A stretch of 64,000 bases of DNA from Proteinivorax tanatarense (GTDB lineage Bacteria > Bacillota > Proteinivoracia > Proteinivoracales > Proteinivoracaceae). The notes below the pieces were generated by a model. The model was not told where the DNA came from and ran no database searches. It saw only the letters and a list, made by a program, of their open reading frames with translations. Of the stretch, positions 56,279-63,959 are shown in pieces. The position numbers were made by a program, and so were the translations under genes. Location of the stretch: contig NZ_CP158367.1 of assembly GCF_040267685.1 (NCBI RefSeq), positions 248,001 to 312,000 on the forward strand, given 5' to 3'. Numbering within the stretch: the stretch's first letter is position 1; each line of letters starts with the position of its first letter.

Positions 56279-56977
56279 ATGATTGAATTACAAGAAGTAA
56301 CAAAAAAGTTTGGTAAAAAGAAGGCACTAGATGATATAACAACAAAAATCAATAAAGGAAAAATAACCGGGTTGCTAGGCCCTAACGGATCAGGTAAATC
56401 CACTATGCTAAAACTTATAACCGACCTAAACAAGCCCACCTCTGGCAATATTTTAATAGATGGAGAGCAAATAAATGTAAAATCCAAAAACAGAATATCT
56501 TATTTGCCAGAAATAGACCATTTTTATTCTTGGATGAAAATATCTGATGCTAAAAATTTTGTGAAAACCTTTTATAGCGATTGGCAAGAAGAAAGATACA
56601 AAGATCTTTTGGAGTTTTTAGAGCTGGAAGAATCCATGAAAATTGACAAAATATCCAAAGGGATGAGGGCTAAGACTAAACTGCTATTATCTTTCTCAAG
56701 AAAGGCAGATATAGTTTTGTTGGATGAACCTTTGTCAGGAATAGACATTTTTACTCGCGAAAAAATCATAGAGACTATAATAAAAGACTACAGAGCTGGA
56801 GAACAGTCCATAATTATAACCACCCATGAAATAAAGGAAGTAGAAAATGTAATGGATGAAGCTCTCTTCTTAAAAAATGGGAAAATCGTACTTCAAGGAG
56901 AAATAGAAACTTTAAAAGAAGAAAAAAATCTATCGTTGGTGGACCTAATGAGGGAGGTTTACAGTAATGAAAAATAG
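56279..56977 (+). CDS. ABC exporter ATP-binding protein
   Basis: This 232-residue ATPase has Walker A GPNGSGKST near residue 34, signature ISKGMRAK and Walker B IVLLDEPLSGID, with the switch histidine in TTHE. The degenerate signature is shared with YtrB and bacitracin-type exporters. ATG 56279 has GGGAGG 10 bp upstream. An earlier in-frame ATG contains that site. It overlaps the permease gene by 11 bp. Confidence 0.92.
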   Translation: MIELQEVTKKFGKKKALDDITTKINKGKITGLLGPNGSGKSTMLKLITDLNKPTSGNILIDGEQINVKSKNRISYLPEIDHFYSWMKISDAKNFVKTFYSDWQEERYKDLLEFLELEESMKIDKISKGMRAKTKLLLSFSRKADIVLLDEPLSGIDIFTREKIIETIIKDYRAGEQSIIITTHEIKEVENVMDEALFLKNGKIVLQGEIETLKEEKNLSLVDLMREVYSNEK

Positions 56978-57770
56978 TAACTTTAAAAAACTAATGATGC
57001 TTTTTAAAAAGGATTTAATGAACTTAAAATTTGAAAGTTTAATATTATTAGGTTTGATCGTAGTTGGATATAGCTTAATTATCTTCAGGGTACAAGCGAC
57101 AGACGATATGATGAAAGCCGCAATCATAGGTAATCTTAGCTTTTTACTATTTTTAGGAACTCTGTTAATAATTTTTATACGCTCGTTTAGCCTTGTTTCA
57201 AGTGAATGGAAGAATAATACACTTTATATGATTATGCCGCTACCTGTTAAAGGTAAAAGTATTTTTTTATCAAAAATTTTAGCTATTACCACACAAACTG
57301 TAGTAATAAGTGGGGTAAGCTTAGCATTCTTAACAATCGTTTGGACTAGCATTATTGGTTTATCTGAAGTTCAGGAAATGTTAAATGCTTTTATGATAAA
57401 TAGTAGTGAGTTTTTTAGTGAATACAAAGGGGAAATCACAAAAGTAATAATTACAGGATTTTTCAGTTTTATAAGCTTGATAGTTACTGTTTTTTTCAGC
57501 AGTGTAGTGGGAAGAATGTTTAAAAAAATGTCTGGATTTATAACCTTTATTACTTTTTTGCTAACAAACTACGTTATAGCAAAAATCACAAGTATAACTT
57601 ACAAATTTTCAGGAATTGAATCTAGTATCCAAAACGGCACATCTGTTGAAGCTAGTATAGAAATTTTCTCAACACAACAATTTTGGTTTTATAACATACT
57701 CACAATTATTGTAACTTTAGGGCTGTTTTTTGCCACTACTTATCTTTATGATAAAAAAGTTGAACTTTAA
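56967..57770 (+). CDS. ABC exporter permease
   Basis: This 267-residue membrane protein has about six hydrophobic helices. Its N-terminal MMLFKKDLMNLKFE matches the ABC-2-like permeases found with YtrA regulators, and SEWKNNTLYMIMPLPVKGKSI is the usual first cytoplasmic loop. GGGAGG lies 9-10 bp before the ATG. It completes the three-gene regulated exporter. The gap of 496 bp that follows holds a terminator and repeats only. Confidence 0.88.
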   Translation: MKNSNFKKLMMLFKKDLMNLKFESLILLGLIVVGYSLIIFRVQATDDMMKAAIIGNLSFLLFLGTLLIIFIRSFSLVSSEWKNNTLYMIMPLPVKGKSIFLSKILAITTQTVVISGVSLAFLTIVWTSIIGLSEVQEMLNAFMINSSEFFSEYKGEITKVIITGFFSFISLIVTVFFSSVVGRMFKKMSGFITFITFLLTNYVIAKITSITYKFSGIESSIQNGTSVEASIEIFSTQQFWFYNILTIIVTLGLFFATTYLYDKKVEL

Positions 57771-57913
57771 AAACTTTACAGCGGGTTAACTGGGCTGTAA
57801 GGCCACTGATTGGAGTTTCACTTTATTGCTATTATGTAAAGGGTGATATATATACTATGACAACATGACATATATTACTATTAAAACCTCTTTTCCAAAC
57901 TAAGCACTAGACA

Positions 57914-57953
57914 AAAAACATCTTGCTTTTTTAAAAAAGCAAGATGTTTTTTT
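57914..57953 (+). terminator. Terminator downstream of the GntR-ABC operon
   Basis: AAAACATCTTGCTTTTTT and AAAAAAGCAAGATGTTTT form a long perfect stem followed by T residues, about 145 bp after the stop codon. Confidence 0.85.
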
Positions 57954-57987
57954 ACACCCTTAATTAAAGCAACCTATCCCTCAAAGA

Positions 57988-58077
57988 GGTAGGGGTTGAC
58001 CACTGTGTCAACCCAATCAACAGTTGGTACCAAAAACATCCAACCGGCCCCAAATTAACGTATAGGGGAATTCATTG
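57988..58077. repeat. Third-type GTAG hairpin with a partial second-type palindrome
   Basis: At 57988-58014 GTAG is followed by GGGTTGAC and GTCAACCC around CACTGT, the best copy of this family. At 58059-58077 lies the left half of the second palindrome (AGGGGAATTCATTGC), cut short. Confidence 0.8.
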
Positions 58078-58266
58078 CAATATTGCAAGCCTGTCTACCT
58101 CCAAGTATTTCAAGCTTCTTGAATTGACTTCTCTTCATGCTCAAATAAAAGATCAACAATAACAAGGAAAACAAAATCCTAGCTAGAAGTTATTAAAAGA
58201 ACCACGATTATCAACCTGAGCATCAGCGGAGGAGCTTATCATTCCACAAAAAGGAGTGTAATTCAA

Positions 58267-58680
58267 ATGAATATAGAAATAATATTCTATGGCGATAAAC
58301 CAGTTCAAGACAACCAACTAAAATTTGCAGTAATAATGGCTAAATACAAAGGAAAATGGATTCTATCAAAACATAAAGAAAGAACCACATGGGAAATACC
58401 AGGAGGGCGTAGAGAAAGGGAAGAATCCATTGACAACACCGCTAAAAGAGAACTAAAAGAAGAAACAGGAGCACAGAAATTTAACATAAAACCTGTATCC
58501 GTCTATTCTGTAAAAAGAGAAGAAGAATCCTTTGGCAAGTTATATTATGCCGAAGTGCAAAAGCTAGGCAAATTGCCTGATTTAGAGATAGGTGAAATCA
58601 AACTATTTGATCAGCTGCCCAGCAACCTAACCTACCCACAAATACAACCACAGTTATTCAAAAAAGTAGCAAACAATTAA
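58267..58680 (+). CDS. Nudix hydrolase
   Basis: The protein has 137 residues. The Nudix box GGRREREESIDNTAKRELKEETGA at residues 40-63 has all the catalytic glutamates (REx2EE) in place. Family members hydrolyse nucleoside diphosphates linked to other groups, such as oxidised nucleotides. The substrate is unknown. AAAGGAG precedes the start. It lies alone in the repeat-rich accessory part. Confidence 0.92.
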   Translation: MNIEIIFYGDKPVQDNQLKFAVIMAKYKGKWILSKHKERTTWEIPGGRREREESIDNTAKRELKEETGAQKFNIKPVSVYSVKREEESFGKLYYAEVQKLGKLPDLEIGEIKLFDQLPSNLTYPQIQPQLFKKVANN

Positions 58681-58749
58681 AAACAGCTAATAATACAATT
58701 ATCAAAACCCCATTTGTATCCAAGTACTTGCTTTGGGTCTATCAATCAC

Positions 58750-58890
58750 CGTAGCAGATAAATTATTGCCTGCGGCACAAATAACCTAACTAGGCTATAA
58801 AGCTGTCATCCTGAAACCTAGCCGAAGGATTATATTACTTAAATTAAAACCCATTGTGACTCCAAAAACGCAAAGGAGAATTCAATCCCT
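58750..58890. repeat. Degenerate composite GTAG-palindrome module
   Basis: The first palindrome (GTAGCAGATAAATTATTGCC) starts at 58750. A CTGAAACCTAGCCGAAGGAT segment lies near 58813, and a decayed second palindrome (AGGAGAATTCAATCCC) is at 58873. The order matches the modules at 55.1 and 60.1 kb. Confidence 0.7.
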
Positions 58891-58935
58891 AAAGTAAGAT
58901 GCAACTACAGAAACCGTTCACAGGAGGAAAATACA

Positions 58936-59229
58936 ATGAATGAAATATTTGAAACAACCCAAGCTCAACAAGAAAAAATTATAAAAAACTACTTTGAAGA
59001 AAATGAAAAGTTAAAACTAAAACAAATGCCAGCAAAGCAAAAACGAAAAGCAGTAATCCTAAAGCGAATAGCAGAAGAATTCAACCCTGACTCAAAATAC
59101 ACAGAAAAAGAAGTCAACGATCTAATAGAGAACATATATCCAGACTATGTAACCATAAGAAGATATTTAATAGAATTTGGATTTATGGAAAGAACAAAAG
59201 ACGGAAGCAAATATTGGATAAAACGCTAG
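58936..59229 (+). CDS. DUF2087 domain protein
   Basis: This 97-residue protein is a single DUF2087 domain, with RKAVILKRIAEEFNPDSKYTEKEVNDLI, then YPDYVTIRRYLIEFGFMERTKDGSKYW. This helical fold is often fused to ArsR or GNAT domains and is suspected to bind nucleic acid. Here it stands alone. AGGAGG precedes the start and a terminator follows after 2 bp. It is probably a small regulator. The target is unknown. Confidence 0.85.
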   Translation: MNEIFETTQAQQEKIIKNYFEENEKLKLKQMPAKQKRKAVILKRIAEEFNPDSKYTEKEVNDLIENIYPDYVTIRRYLIEFGFMERTKDGSKYWIKR

Positions 59230-59231
59230 AC

Positions 59232-59262
59232 AAAAAAGGGAGCGCAAAAGCGCTCCCTTTTT
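59232..59262 (+). terminator. Terminator of the DUF2087 gene
   Basis: AAAAAAGGGAGCG and CGCTCCCTTTTT form a stem with a CAAAAG loop. Confidence 0.92.
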
Positions 59263-59313
59263 AAATACATCTAAACCTGATCAAACTGTCTTAACTCCAT
59301 CGTGCACCATTAA

Positions 59314-59467
59314 GGTAGCAGGTAATTCATTGCCTGCGGATATAGGATCATCTTATGTAGCTAAAACCTCAAAGAGGTAGGTGTTGACCACTGTGTCAAC
59401 CCAAGCAATAGTTGGCATCAAAAACCCCTAACCTATAAAATTAACGTAAAGGGGAATTCATTCCCCG
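59314..59467. repeat. Composite module containing all three GTAG-hairpin types
   Basis: The first palindrome lies at 59314-59339, a third-type hairpin (GTAG, GTGTTGAC, CACTGT, GTCAACCC) at 59376-59402 and the second palindrome at 59444-59467, all in the same order and direction. Confidence 0.8.
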
Positions 59468-59589
59468 GAGAAAGTCAGCTAAATGCTCTCGGTATGGATC
59501 TGTTATGCTTAACAGTAACAAATGCACCTATCCTTACCATCCTACACCCAGCATCTCCATAGGGGAATCTATTTACTAAAAAAAGATAA

Positions 59590-59959
59590 TTATTGTTTTG
59601 ACAAAGAATATATAGTTAACAGCAAGTTTAATAAAGGATTGGATTAATGAGCCAAAAACAAGTATAGAAGTTATTCTTGCTGCAAAAACAATTAGAAGTT
59701 AAAGCTAAAGTTAGCTTCGTTAGAGAAAACTGACAAATTGGAAAAACTTATTACCGTTGGTACAGTTCATAGGTTTCAGTGTAGAGAAAGAAAAATAACT
59801 ATATTGTCCACAGTTTACGGATCCCAAGAAAAATGCCATTTTATAGATGCTAACAAAAGTATGCTAAATGTTGCAGTTTCAAGGGCTAAAGACAGTTATT
59901 TAGTCTTTGGAGATATAAACTGTCTAAGCAAAATGAAGAAAAAACCAGTGGATTGCTAA
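59590..59959 (+). pseudogene. Remnant of a superfamily I DNA/RNA helicase C-terminus
   Basis: Residues encoded from about 59738 (TVGTVHRFQCRERKITILS, then MLNVAVSRAKDSYLVFGD) match the C-terminal motifs V and VI of Dna2/Upf1-type helicases. The expected Gly in FQGRE is Cys here. Upstream, related fragments occur in shifted frames (FDKEYIVNSKFNKGLD, and SLEKTDKLEK). No ribosome site or N-terminal part remains, so it is a decayed gene end. Confidence 0.8.
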
Positions 59960-60114
59960 AAAAAGTATTAACTGATAATACTACCCTAGTATTTAAGCTC
60001 GAAGTAATACCAAAGCACCCCATCCAAATGACACAATGAAAGGATACCTCCTACAAAAGCAAACGGAGGCAAAACAATGAACCTAAAGCTAGACACCATT
60101 TACACCTATCTAAC

Positions 60115-60257
60115 TTAGCAGGTAATTCATTGTCTACGGACACCAATAAAAAAATTAGCTATAAAAGTTGTCAACCTGAGGCCGAGCCGAAGGAGCTTAT
60201 TACTTGGATTACAAACCTTTTGTAGCTTCAAAAGTGTAGAGGGGAATTCATTCCCCG
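60115..60257. repeat. Composite GTAG-palindrome module
   Basis: A first palindrome with two changes (TTAG, then CAGGTAATTCATTGTCTACG) starts at 60115. A CTGAGGCCGAGCCGAAGGAG segment lies near 60172, and an intact second palindrome after GTAG is at 60235-60257. A diverged piece of the 47376 block follows to about 60375. Confidence 0.8.
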
Positions 60258-60401
60258 AACCAAGACACAACTGTTCAACCATCGCTCAACAACCGTTCAA
60301 TTACCGCTACACCAATCCAATAAATGCAACAAACCCACAAATAGGGTAAAAAAGTCAACGTCAAATTTGCACACTAAGAAATTGCTTAGGTCAAATTCAG
60401 G

Positions 60402-60613
60402 CATCATAACCTCTATCACCGGGCTTGAACGTTCCACGGCTGTAACTCCAATTGCTTGTTTTCCCTGACTTATGGGCACACCGCTAAAGGGGCGTCCATG
60501 CCCCTATAGCGCCTTGCTGAGCGTCCATGCATCAGCAGCCCAACGCAGGGAATCCTTCACAAGGAGTTAAAACGCCGCTCCACCATCAAGCCCTATAGGT
60601 AGAGGTTATGATG
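60402..60613 (-). ncRNA. Structured GC-rich segment, candidate orphan IscB-type omega RNA (HEARO)
   Basis: This 212-bp segment is much richer in GC than its surroundings. It is closed by perfect 14-bp inverted ends, CATCATAACCTCTA and complement, extended by GGGCTTGA/TCAAGCCC. Read on the minus strand it contains a TCCTT-GTG-AAGGA hairpin. A TTCCCTG...CAGGGAA pairing encloses two hairpins that share an identical ATGGAC hexaloop (stems CTGATGC/GCTCAG and CGCTATAGGGGC/GCCCCTTTAGCG). ATAAGTCAGGGAAAACAAG follows. This order and the last motif resemble HEARO/omega RNAs as I remember them. No IscB frame is present nearby. Structure is certain, identity tentative. Confidence 0.5.
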
Positions 60614-60805
60614 TCTTCAGTTGGTCTAGAGAGTAAAAGTTCTCAGTAACTTTATTAATTGGGACAAAGCAAACCAGATTACCCAATAACATTCCATATG
60701 TAGGGGTGGATCAATATATATTTCTAAATCTTATAAATAGAGCAGGACTAGCTTGCGTTATTGTAGAAGATGTATTTATATATTATTGCAAAGAAGGGGA
60801 TAGTT

Positions 60806-61665
60806 TTGTTATTTTCAGAAAGATATGGATATAAAAAGGTTACCAAGTCCTTCAGGTTGAAGAGCTAAACTATGAGACAAAAGTGGGGCTATGGAATGTT
60901 TTGACTAAATTTTATTGGGACGAAGCTGATAAAGACAAATACTGGGATTCTAGCCCTGAGATGAGTGACTTAATAAGCAGCTTGTGGTGTGACTATTTCA
61001 AACTTCTTATTGATGAAATAGAAGATGTGTTTTGGGACAATGTACACAAATTAATAAAGAAATTCTATTTTAGTGAAGAGGTTCATTGGTATGAAGTATA
61101 CGACTTTATAGAGTTTATTGGAAATTGTAAAGCATTTTCTCTATATCTAAGGAGTTTTAAAAAGGAATGCAACAAAGTCTTAGAAAGAGAAAGAGCAGCG
61201 TACCGATTTAATGGCAACCACATTACTTCAATTGTTAATGATAATGAAATAAAAGAAGTAGAAACAGCACTTAACAATAATAAGCTCAAACACGTTTCCA
61301 CCCACTTAGATAATGCATTAGAGTTACTGTCTGATAGAAAAAATCCAGATTATCGTAATTCAATAAAAGAATCTATAAGTGCTGTGGAGGGCGTGGCTAG
61401 ATTAATATTAGGCAAGAAAAAGCGAGGGTTGAAAGAATACTTAAACGAGCTTGAGAAAAAGTTAGGAATGGAGTTACATAATTCTTTAAGGGAAGGCTTT
61501 ATAAAAATATATGGATATACAAGTGATGGTGATGGAATAAGGCATGCCCTTACCGATTCCTCCACAGTAAACTTTGAAGATGCGAAATTTATGCTTGTTA
61601 CTTGTTCAGCTTTTGTTAATTATTTAGTATCAAAGGCTCAACAAGCGGAATTTGATTTAGCTTAA
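60806..61665 (+). CDS. AbiJ-like abortive-infection protein (AbiJ-NTD4 plus HEPN-like C-terminus), frameshifted near its start
   Basis: The long frame from GTG 60883 (260 residues) holds LWNVLTKFYWDE of the AbiJ N-terminal domain 4. The well-conserved C-terminal region reads ALELLSDRKNPDYRNSIKESISAVEGVARL, then YGYTSDGDGIRHAL, and is HEPN-like with an RHAL motif. The natural start is TTG 60806 after AAGGGG, encoding LFSERYGYK. An A5 run at 60833-60837 is one base short. With six A the frame reads on as KGYQVLQVEELNYETKVGLWNVL. Proteins of this type are linked to phage defence. The type I restriction genes follow. Confidence 0.78.
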
Positions 61666-61675
61666 CCCCAATAAA

Positions 61676-61719
61676 ACACCCCATCCTTACGACACAAAAG
61701 TGTCGTAAGGATGGGGTGT
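61676..61719 (+). terminator. Terminator of the AbiJ-like gene
   Basis: The perfect 20-bp stem ACACCCCATCCTTACGACAC with its complement around an AAAA loop lies 10 bp after the stop. The T-run is weak (ATTATTTTAC). Confidence 0.88.
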
Positions 61720-61741
61720 AATTATTTTACACAAATATCCA

Positions 61742-61780
61742 CCCCCCCCCTTGACTATTCACCAAACAACTGGGTATAAT
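61742..61780 (+). promoter_or_regulatory. Promoter of the type I R-M genes preceded by a C9 tract
   Basis: Nine consecutive C residues (61742-61750) directly abut TTGACT (61751-61756). TATAAT follows at 61775-61780 with an 18-bp spacer, 55 bp before the S-subunit start. Homopolymer length changes at this place could alter promoter strength. Confidence 0.65.
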
Positions 61781-61835
61781 AGACCTAATTAAAATGTTAA
61801 ATAAAATATTTAACAAAAACAGAAGGAGGGGGAAT

Positions 61836-62417
61836 GTGAAGTTATGTGATTTTGCTGAGGTTAAGACTGGGGTTGTGCTTGCTCGTAAGAAGGTTAATGG
61901 TAATGGTGATGTTGCTGCTACATATAATTTGCTTACTTTAAATAACATCGGTGATAATGGATTTATTATTGATGGTAGTGGTTTTGAAACGTTTCATAGT
62001 AGCGATGCTTTAGGGGCTCATTACTTTACTGAAGTTGGGGATGTTGTTATGCGGCTTAGTCATCCTCATACTGCTGTTTATATTGATGAGAAGCATGCCG
62101 GTCTTTTGGTCCCGTCTTACTTTGCCATTATTAAAGCTGATGCCTGTAAGTGTTTGCCCCAATTTATATCTTGGTATTTAAACTCTTCTATGGTAAAAAG
62201 AGAGTTAGAGCGATCTCAAAGTGGCTCTCGGATACCTAGCACCAACAAAAATGTGCTAAAGTCCATTCCTATGCAGGAAATAACCTTAGAGAAACAGAAG
62301 TGGGTAGTAGATTTATTAAAACTACATCAAAGAGAAAAAAACCTCTATCATAGATTGATAGAGGAAAAAGAAAAAGAGTTTACCGCAATAACACAACAAA
62401 TCTTAGCTAAAAAATAA
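61836..62417 (+). CDS. hsdS: Type I restriction-modification specificity subunit, half-size
   Basis: This protein of about 193 residues has a single target-recognition domain (LCDFAEVKTGVVLARKK to about residue 125, with GDVVMRLSHPHTAVYI) and one conserved helical region (SGSRIPSTNKNVLKSIPMQEI, then a coiled coil). Classical HsdS has two of each, so this half-size form probably dimerises and would recognise a palindromic bipartite site. GTG 61836 follows AAGGAGGGGG. An upstream ATG at 61794 includes the ribosome site. It precedes hsdM by 12 bp. Confidence 0.82.
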   Translation: MKLCDFAEVKTGVVLARKKVNGNGDVAATYNLLTLNNIGDNGFIIDGSGFETFHSSDALGAHYFTEVGDVVMRLSHPHTAVYIDEKHAGLLVPSYFAIIKADACKCLPQFISWYLNSSMVKRELERSQSGSRIPSTNKNVLKSIPMQEITLEKQKWVVDLLKLHQREKNLYHRLIEEKEKEFTAITQQILAKK

Positions 62418-62429
62418 GGGGGAGAAAAA

Positions 62430-63959
62430 ATGAGCGAAAAAGTAACCCAAGATCAAATTAACTCTGTCCTATGGCAAGCGGCAGACACATTTAGAGGAAA
62501 GATAGATTCCAGTACGTACAAAGATTATATCCTGACTATGCTGTTTGTGAAGTATATCAGCGATTCATATAAAGAAAGCGTAGAGCAATACACAGAAAGA
62601 TACAATGGAGATGAAAGACGGATAGAGCGTGCCCTATCCAGGGAACGGTTTGTGCTAGAAGAAAACACAACCTTTGACTATCTCTATGAAAGAAGAACCA
62701 GCCCAGAAATTGGCGAAACCATCAACAAAGCCCTATCAGGCATAGAGGAAAACAACAGCAGAAAACTTAGAGGAGTATTTAGAAACATAGACTTTAACTC
62801 CGAATCGGTGTTAGGAAAAGCCAGAGAAAGAAATGCCATCTTACGTTCATTGCTAGAAGACTTCAATAGATTAAACCTAAGACCCTCGGTACTAGGTGAT
62901 GAAGATATAATTGGAGATGCATATCAATACATGATTGGCGAGTTTGCTTCAGGTGCCGGTAAAAAAGGTGGAGAGTTTTACACCCCTGGAATGGCATCAG
63001 AGCTACTAGCTCGTCTAGTTAAGCCAGAGGAGAACGACCGTATCTACGACCCTACCTGTGGATCTGGCTCGTTACTTATTAAAGTGGCAAACAAGGTGCC
63101 AAATAAAAAGGTCGCCATCTACGGTCAAGAGCGAAATGGTGCAACCCATTCCCTAGCTCTTATGAATATGTACCTTCACGGCATTGACGATGCCAAGTTA
63201 CAGTGGGGCGATACCCTAGCAAATCCTCTACACCTAGAAGATGAAAAGCTAATGAAGTTCCAAGCCATAGTAGCAAATCCGCCATTTTCACTGGACAAAT
63301 GGGCTATGGGCTTTGCAGGAGAGGGTGCCAACGACAAGAAGTTTAAAATGGACGCCAGCTTAGACCCCCATCGCCGTTTTGAGTGGGGAGTACCACCATC
63401 GTCAAAAGGCGATTACGCTTTCGTTCAACACATGCTTTACTCGCTAGCAGAAAATGGCCGCATGGCAACAATCCTACCCCATGGAGTGCTGTTTAGAGGA
63501 GCTAGCGAAGGCAAAATCAGAAAGCAAATAATAGACATGAACCTACTAGATGCAGTTATTGGCCTACCGGAAAAACTTTTCTACGGCACAGGGATTCCAG
63601 CCTGCATCATGGTATTTAAAAAGAATCGTCAGCGAAAAGATGTGCTATTTATCGATGCATCAGGGGAAGGAAACTACGAAAAAGGTAAAAACCAAAACCG
63701 CATGAGAGAACAAGACATAGCAAAAATAGTTGAAACCTACGAAAACTACGAAATAAAAGACAAATACTCCTATGTAGCTACACTAGATGAAATAAAAGAA
63801 AACGACTACAACCTTAATATTCCTCGCTACGTAGATACCTTCGAAGAGGAAGAACCGGTGGACATGGAACAGGTGAAAGGAAATATTAAAGACATAAAAA
63901 AAGAACTTAGCGAAGTGGAAGAGCAGATGGAAAAATATTTGGAAGAACTAGGATTGTAG
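62430..63959 (+). CDS. hsdM: Type I restriction-modification methyltransferase subunit
   Basis: This 509-residue N6-adenine methyltransferase has an N-terminal helical HsdM domain (LWQAADTFRGKIDSSTYKDYIL), SAM-binding motif I YDPTCGSGSLL near residue 210 and catalytic motif IV ANPPF near 280. The C-terminal coiled coil contacts the S subunit. GGGGGAG precedes the start. The gene ends 41 bp before the right edge. The restriction subunit gene presumably follows outside the window. Confidence 0.95.
   Translation: MSEKVTQDQINSVLWQAADTFRGKIDSSTYKDYILTMLFVKYISDSYKESVEQYTERYNGDERRIERALSRERFVLEENTTFDYLYERRTSPEIGETINKALSGIEENNSRKLRGVFRNIDFNSESVLGKARERNAILRSLLEDFNRLNLRPSVLGDEDIIGDAYQYMIGEFASGAGKKGGEFYTPGMASELLARLVKPEENDRIYDPTCGSGSLLIKVANKVPNKKVAIYGQERNGATHSLALMNMYLHGIDDAKLQWGDTLANPLHLEDEKLMKFQAIVANPPFSLDKWAMGFAGEGANDKKFKMDASLDPHRRFEWGVPPSSKGDYAFVQHMLYSLAENGRMATILPHGVLFRGASEGKIRKQIIDMNLLDAVIGLPEKLFYGTGIPACIMVFKKNRQRKDVLFIDASGEGNYEKGKNQNRMREQDIAKIVETYENYEIKDKYSYVATLDEIKENDYNLNIPRYVDTFEEEEPVDMEQVKGNIKDIKKELSEVEEQMEKYLEELGL

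Noticed and set aside
60297-60479. 60-codon minus-strand frame (MPISQGKQAIGVTAVE start)
   Set aside because: It lies across the structured GC-rich element and a repeat fragment. It has no good ribosome site and no family resemblance, and RNA structure explains the sequence better.
60660-60805. Possible short gene (VDQYIFLNLINRAGLACVIVED)
   Set aside because: An open stretch of about 40 codons before the AbiJ-like gene. It runs into the AbiJ start region in another frame, has only a weak start and no recognised family.
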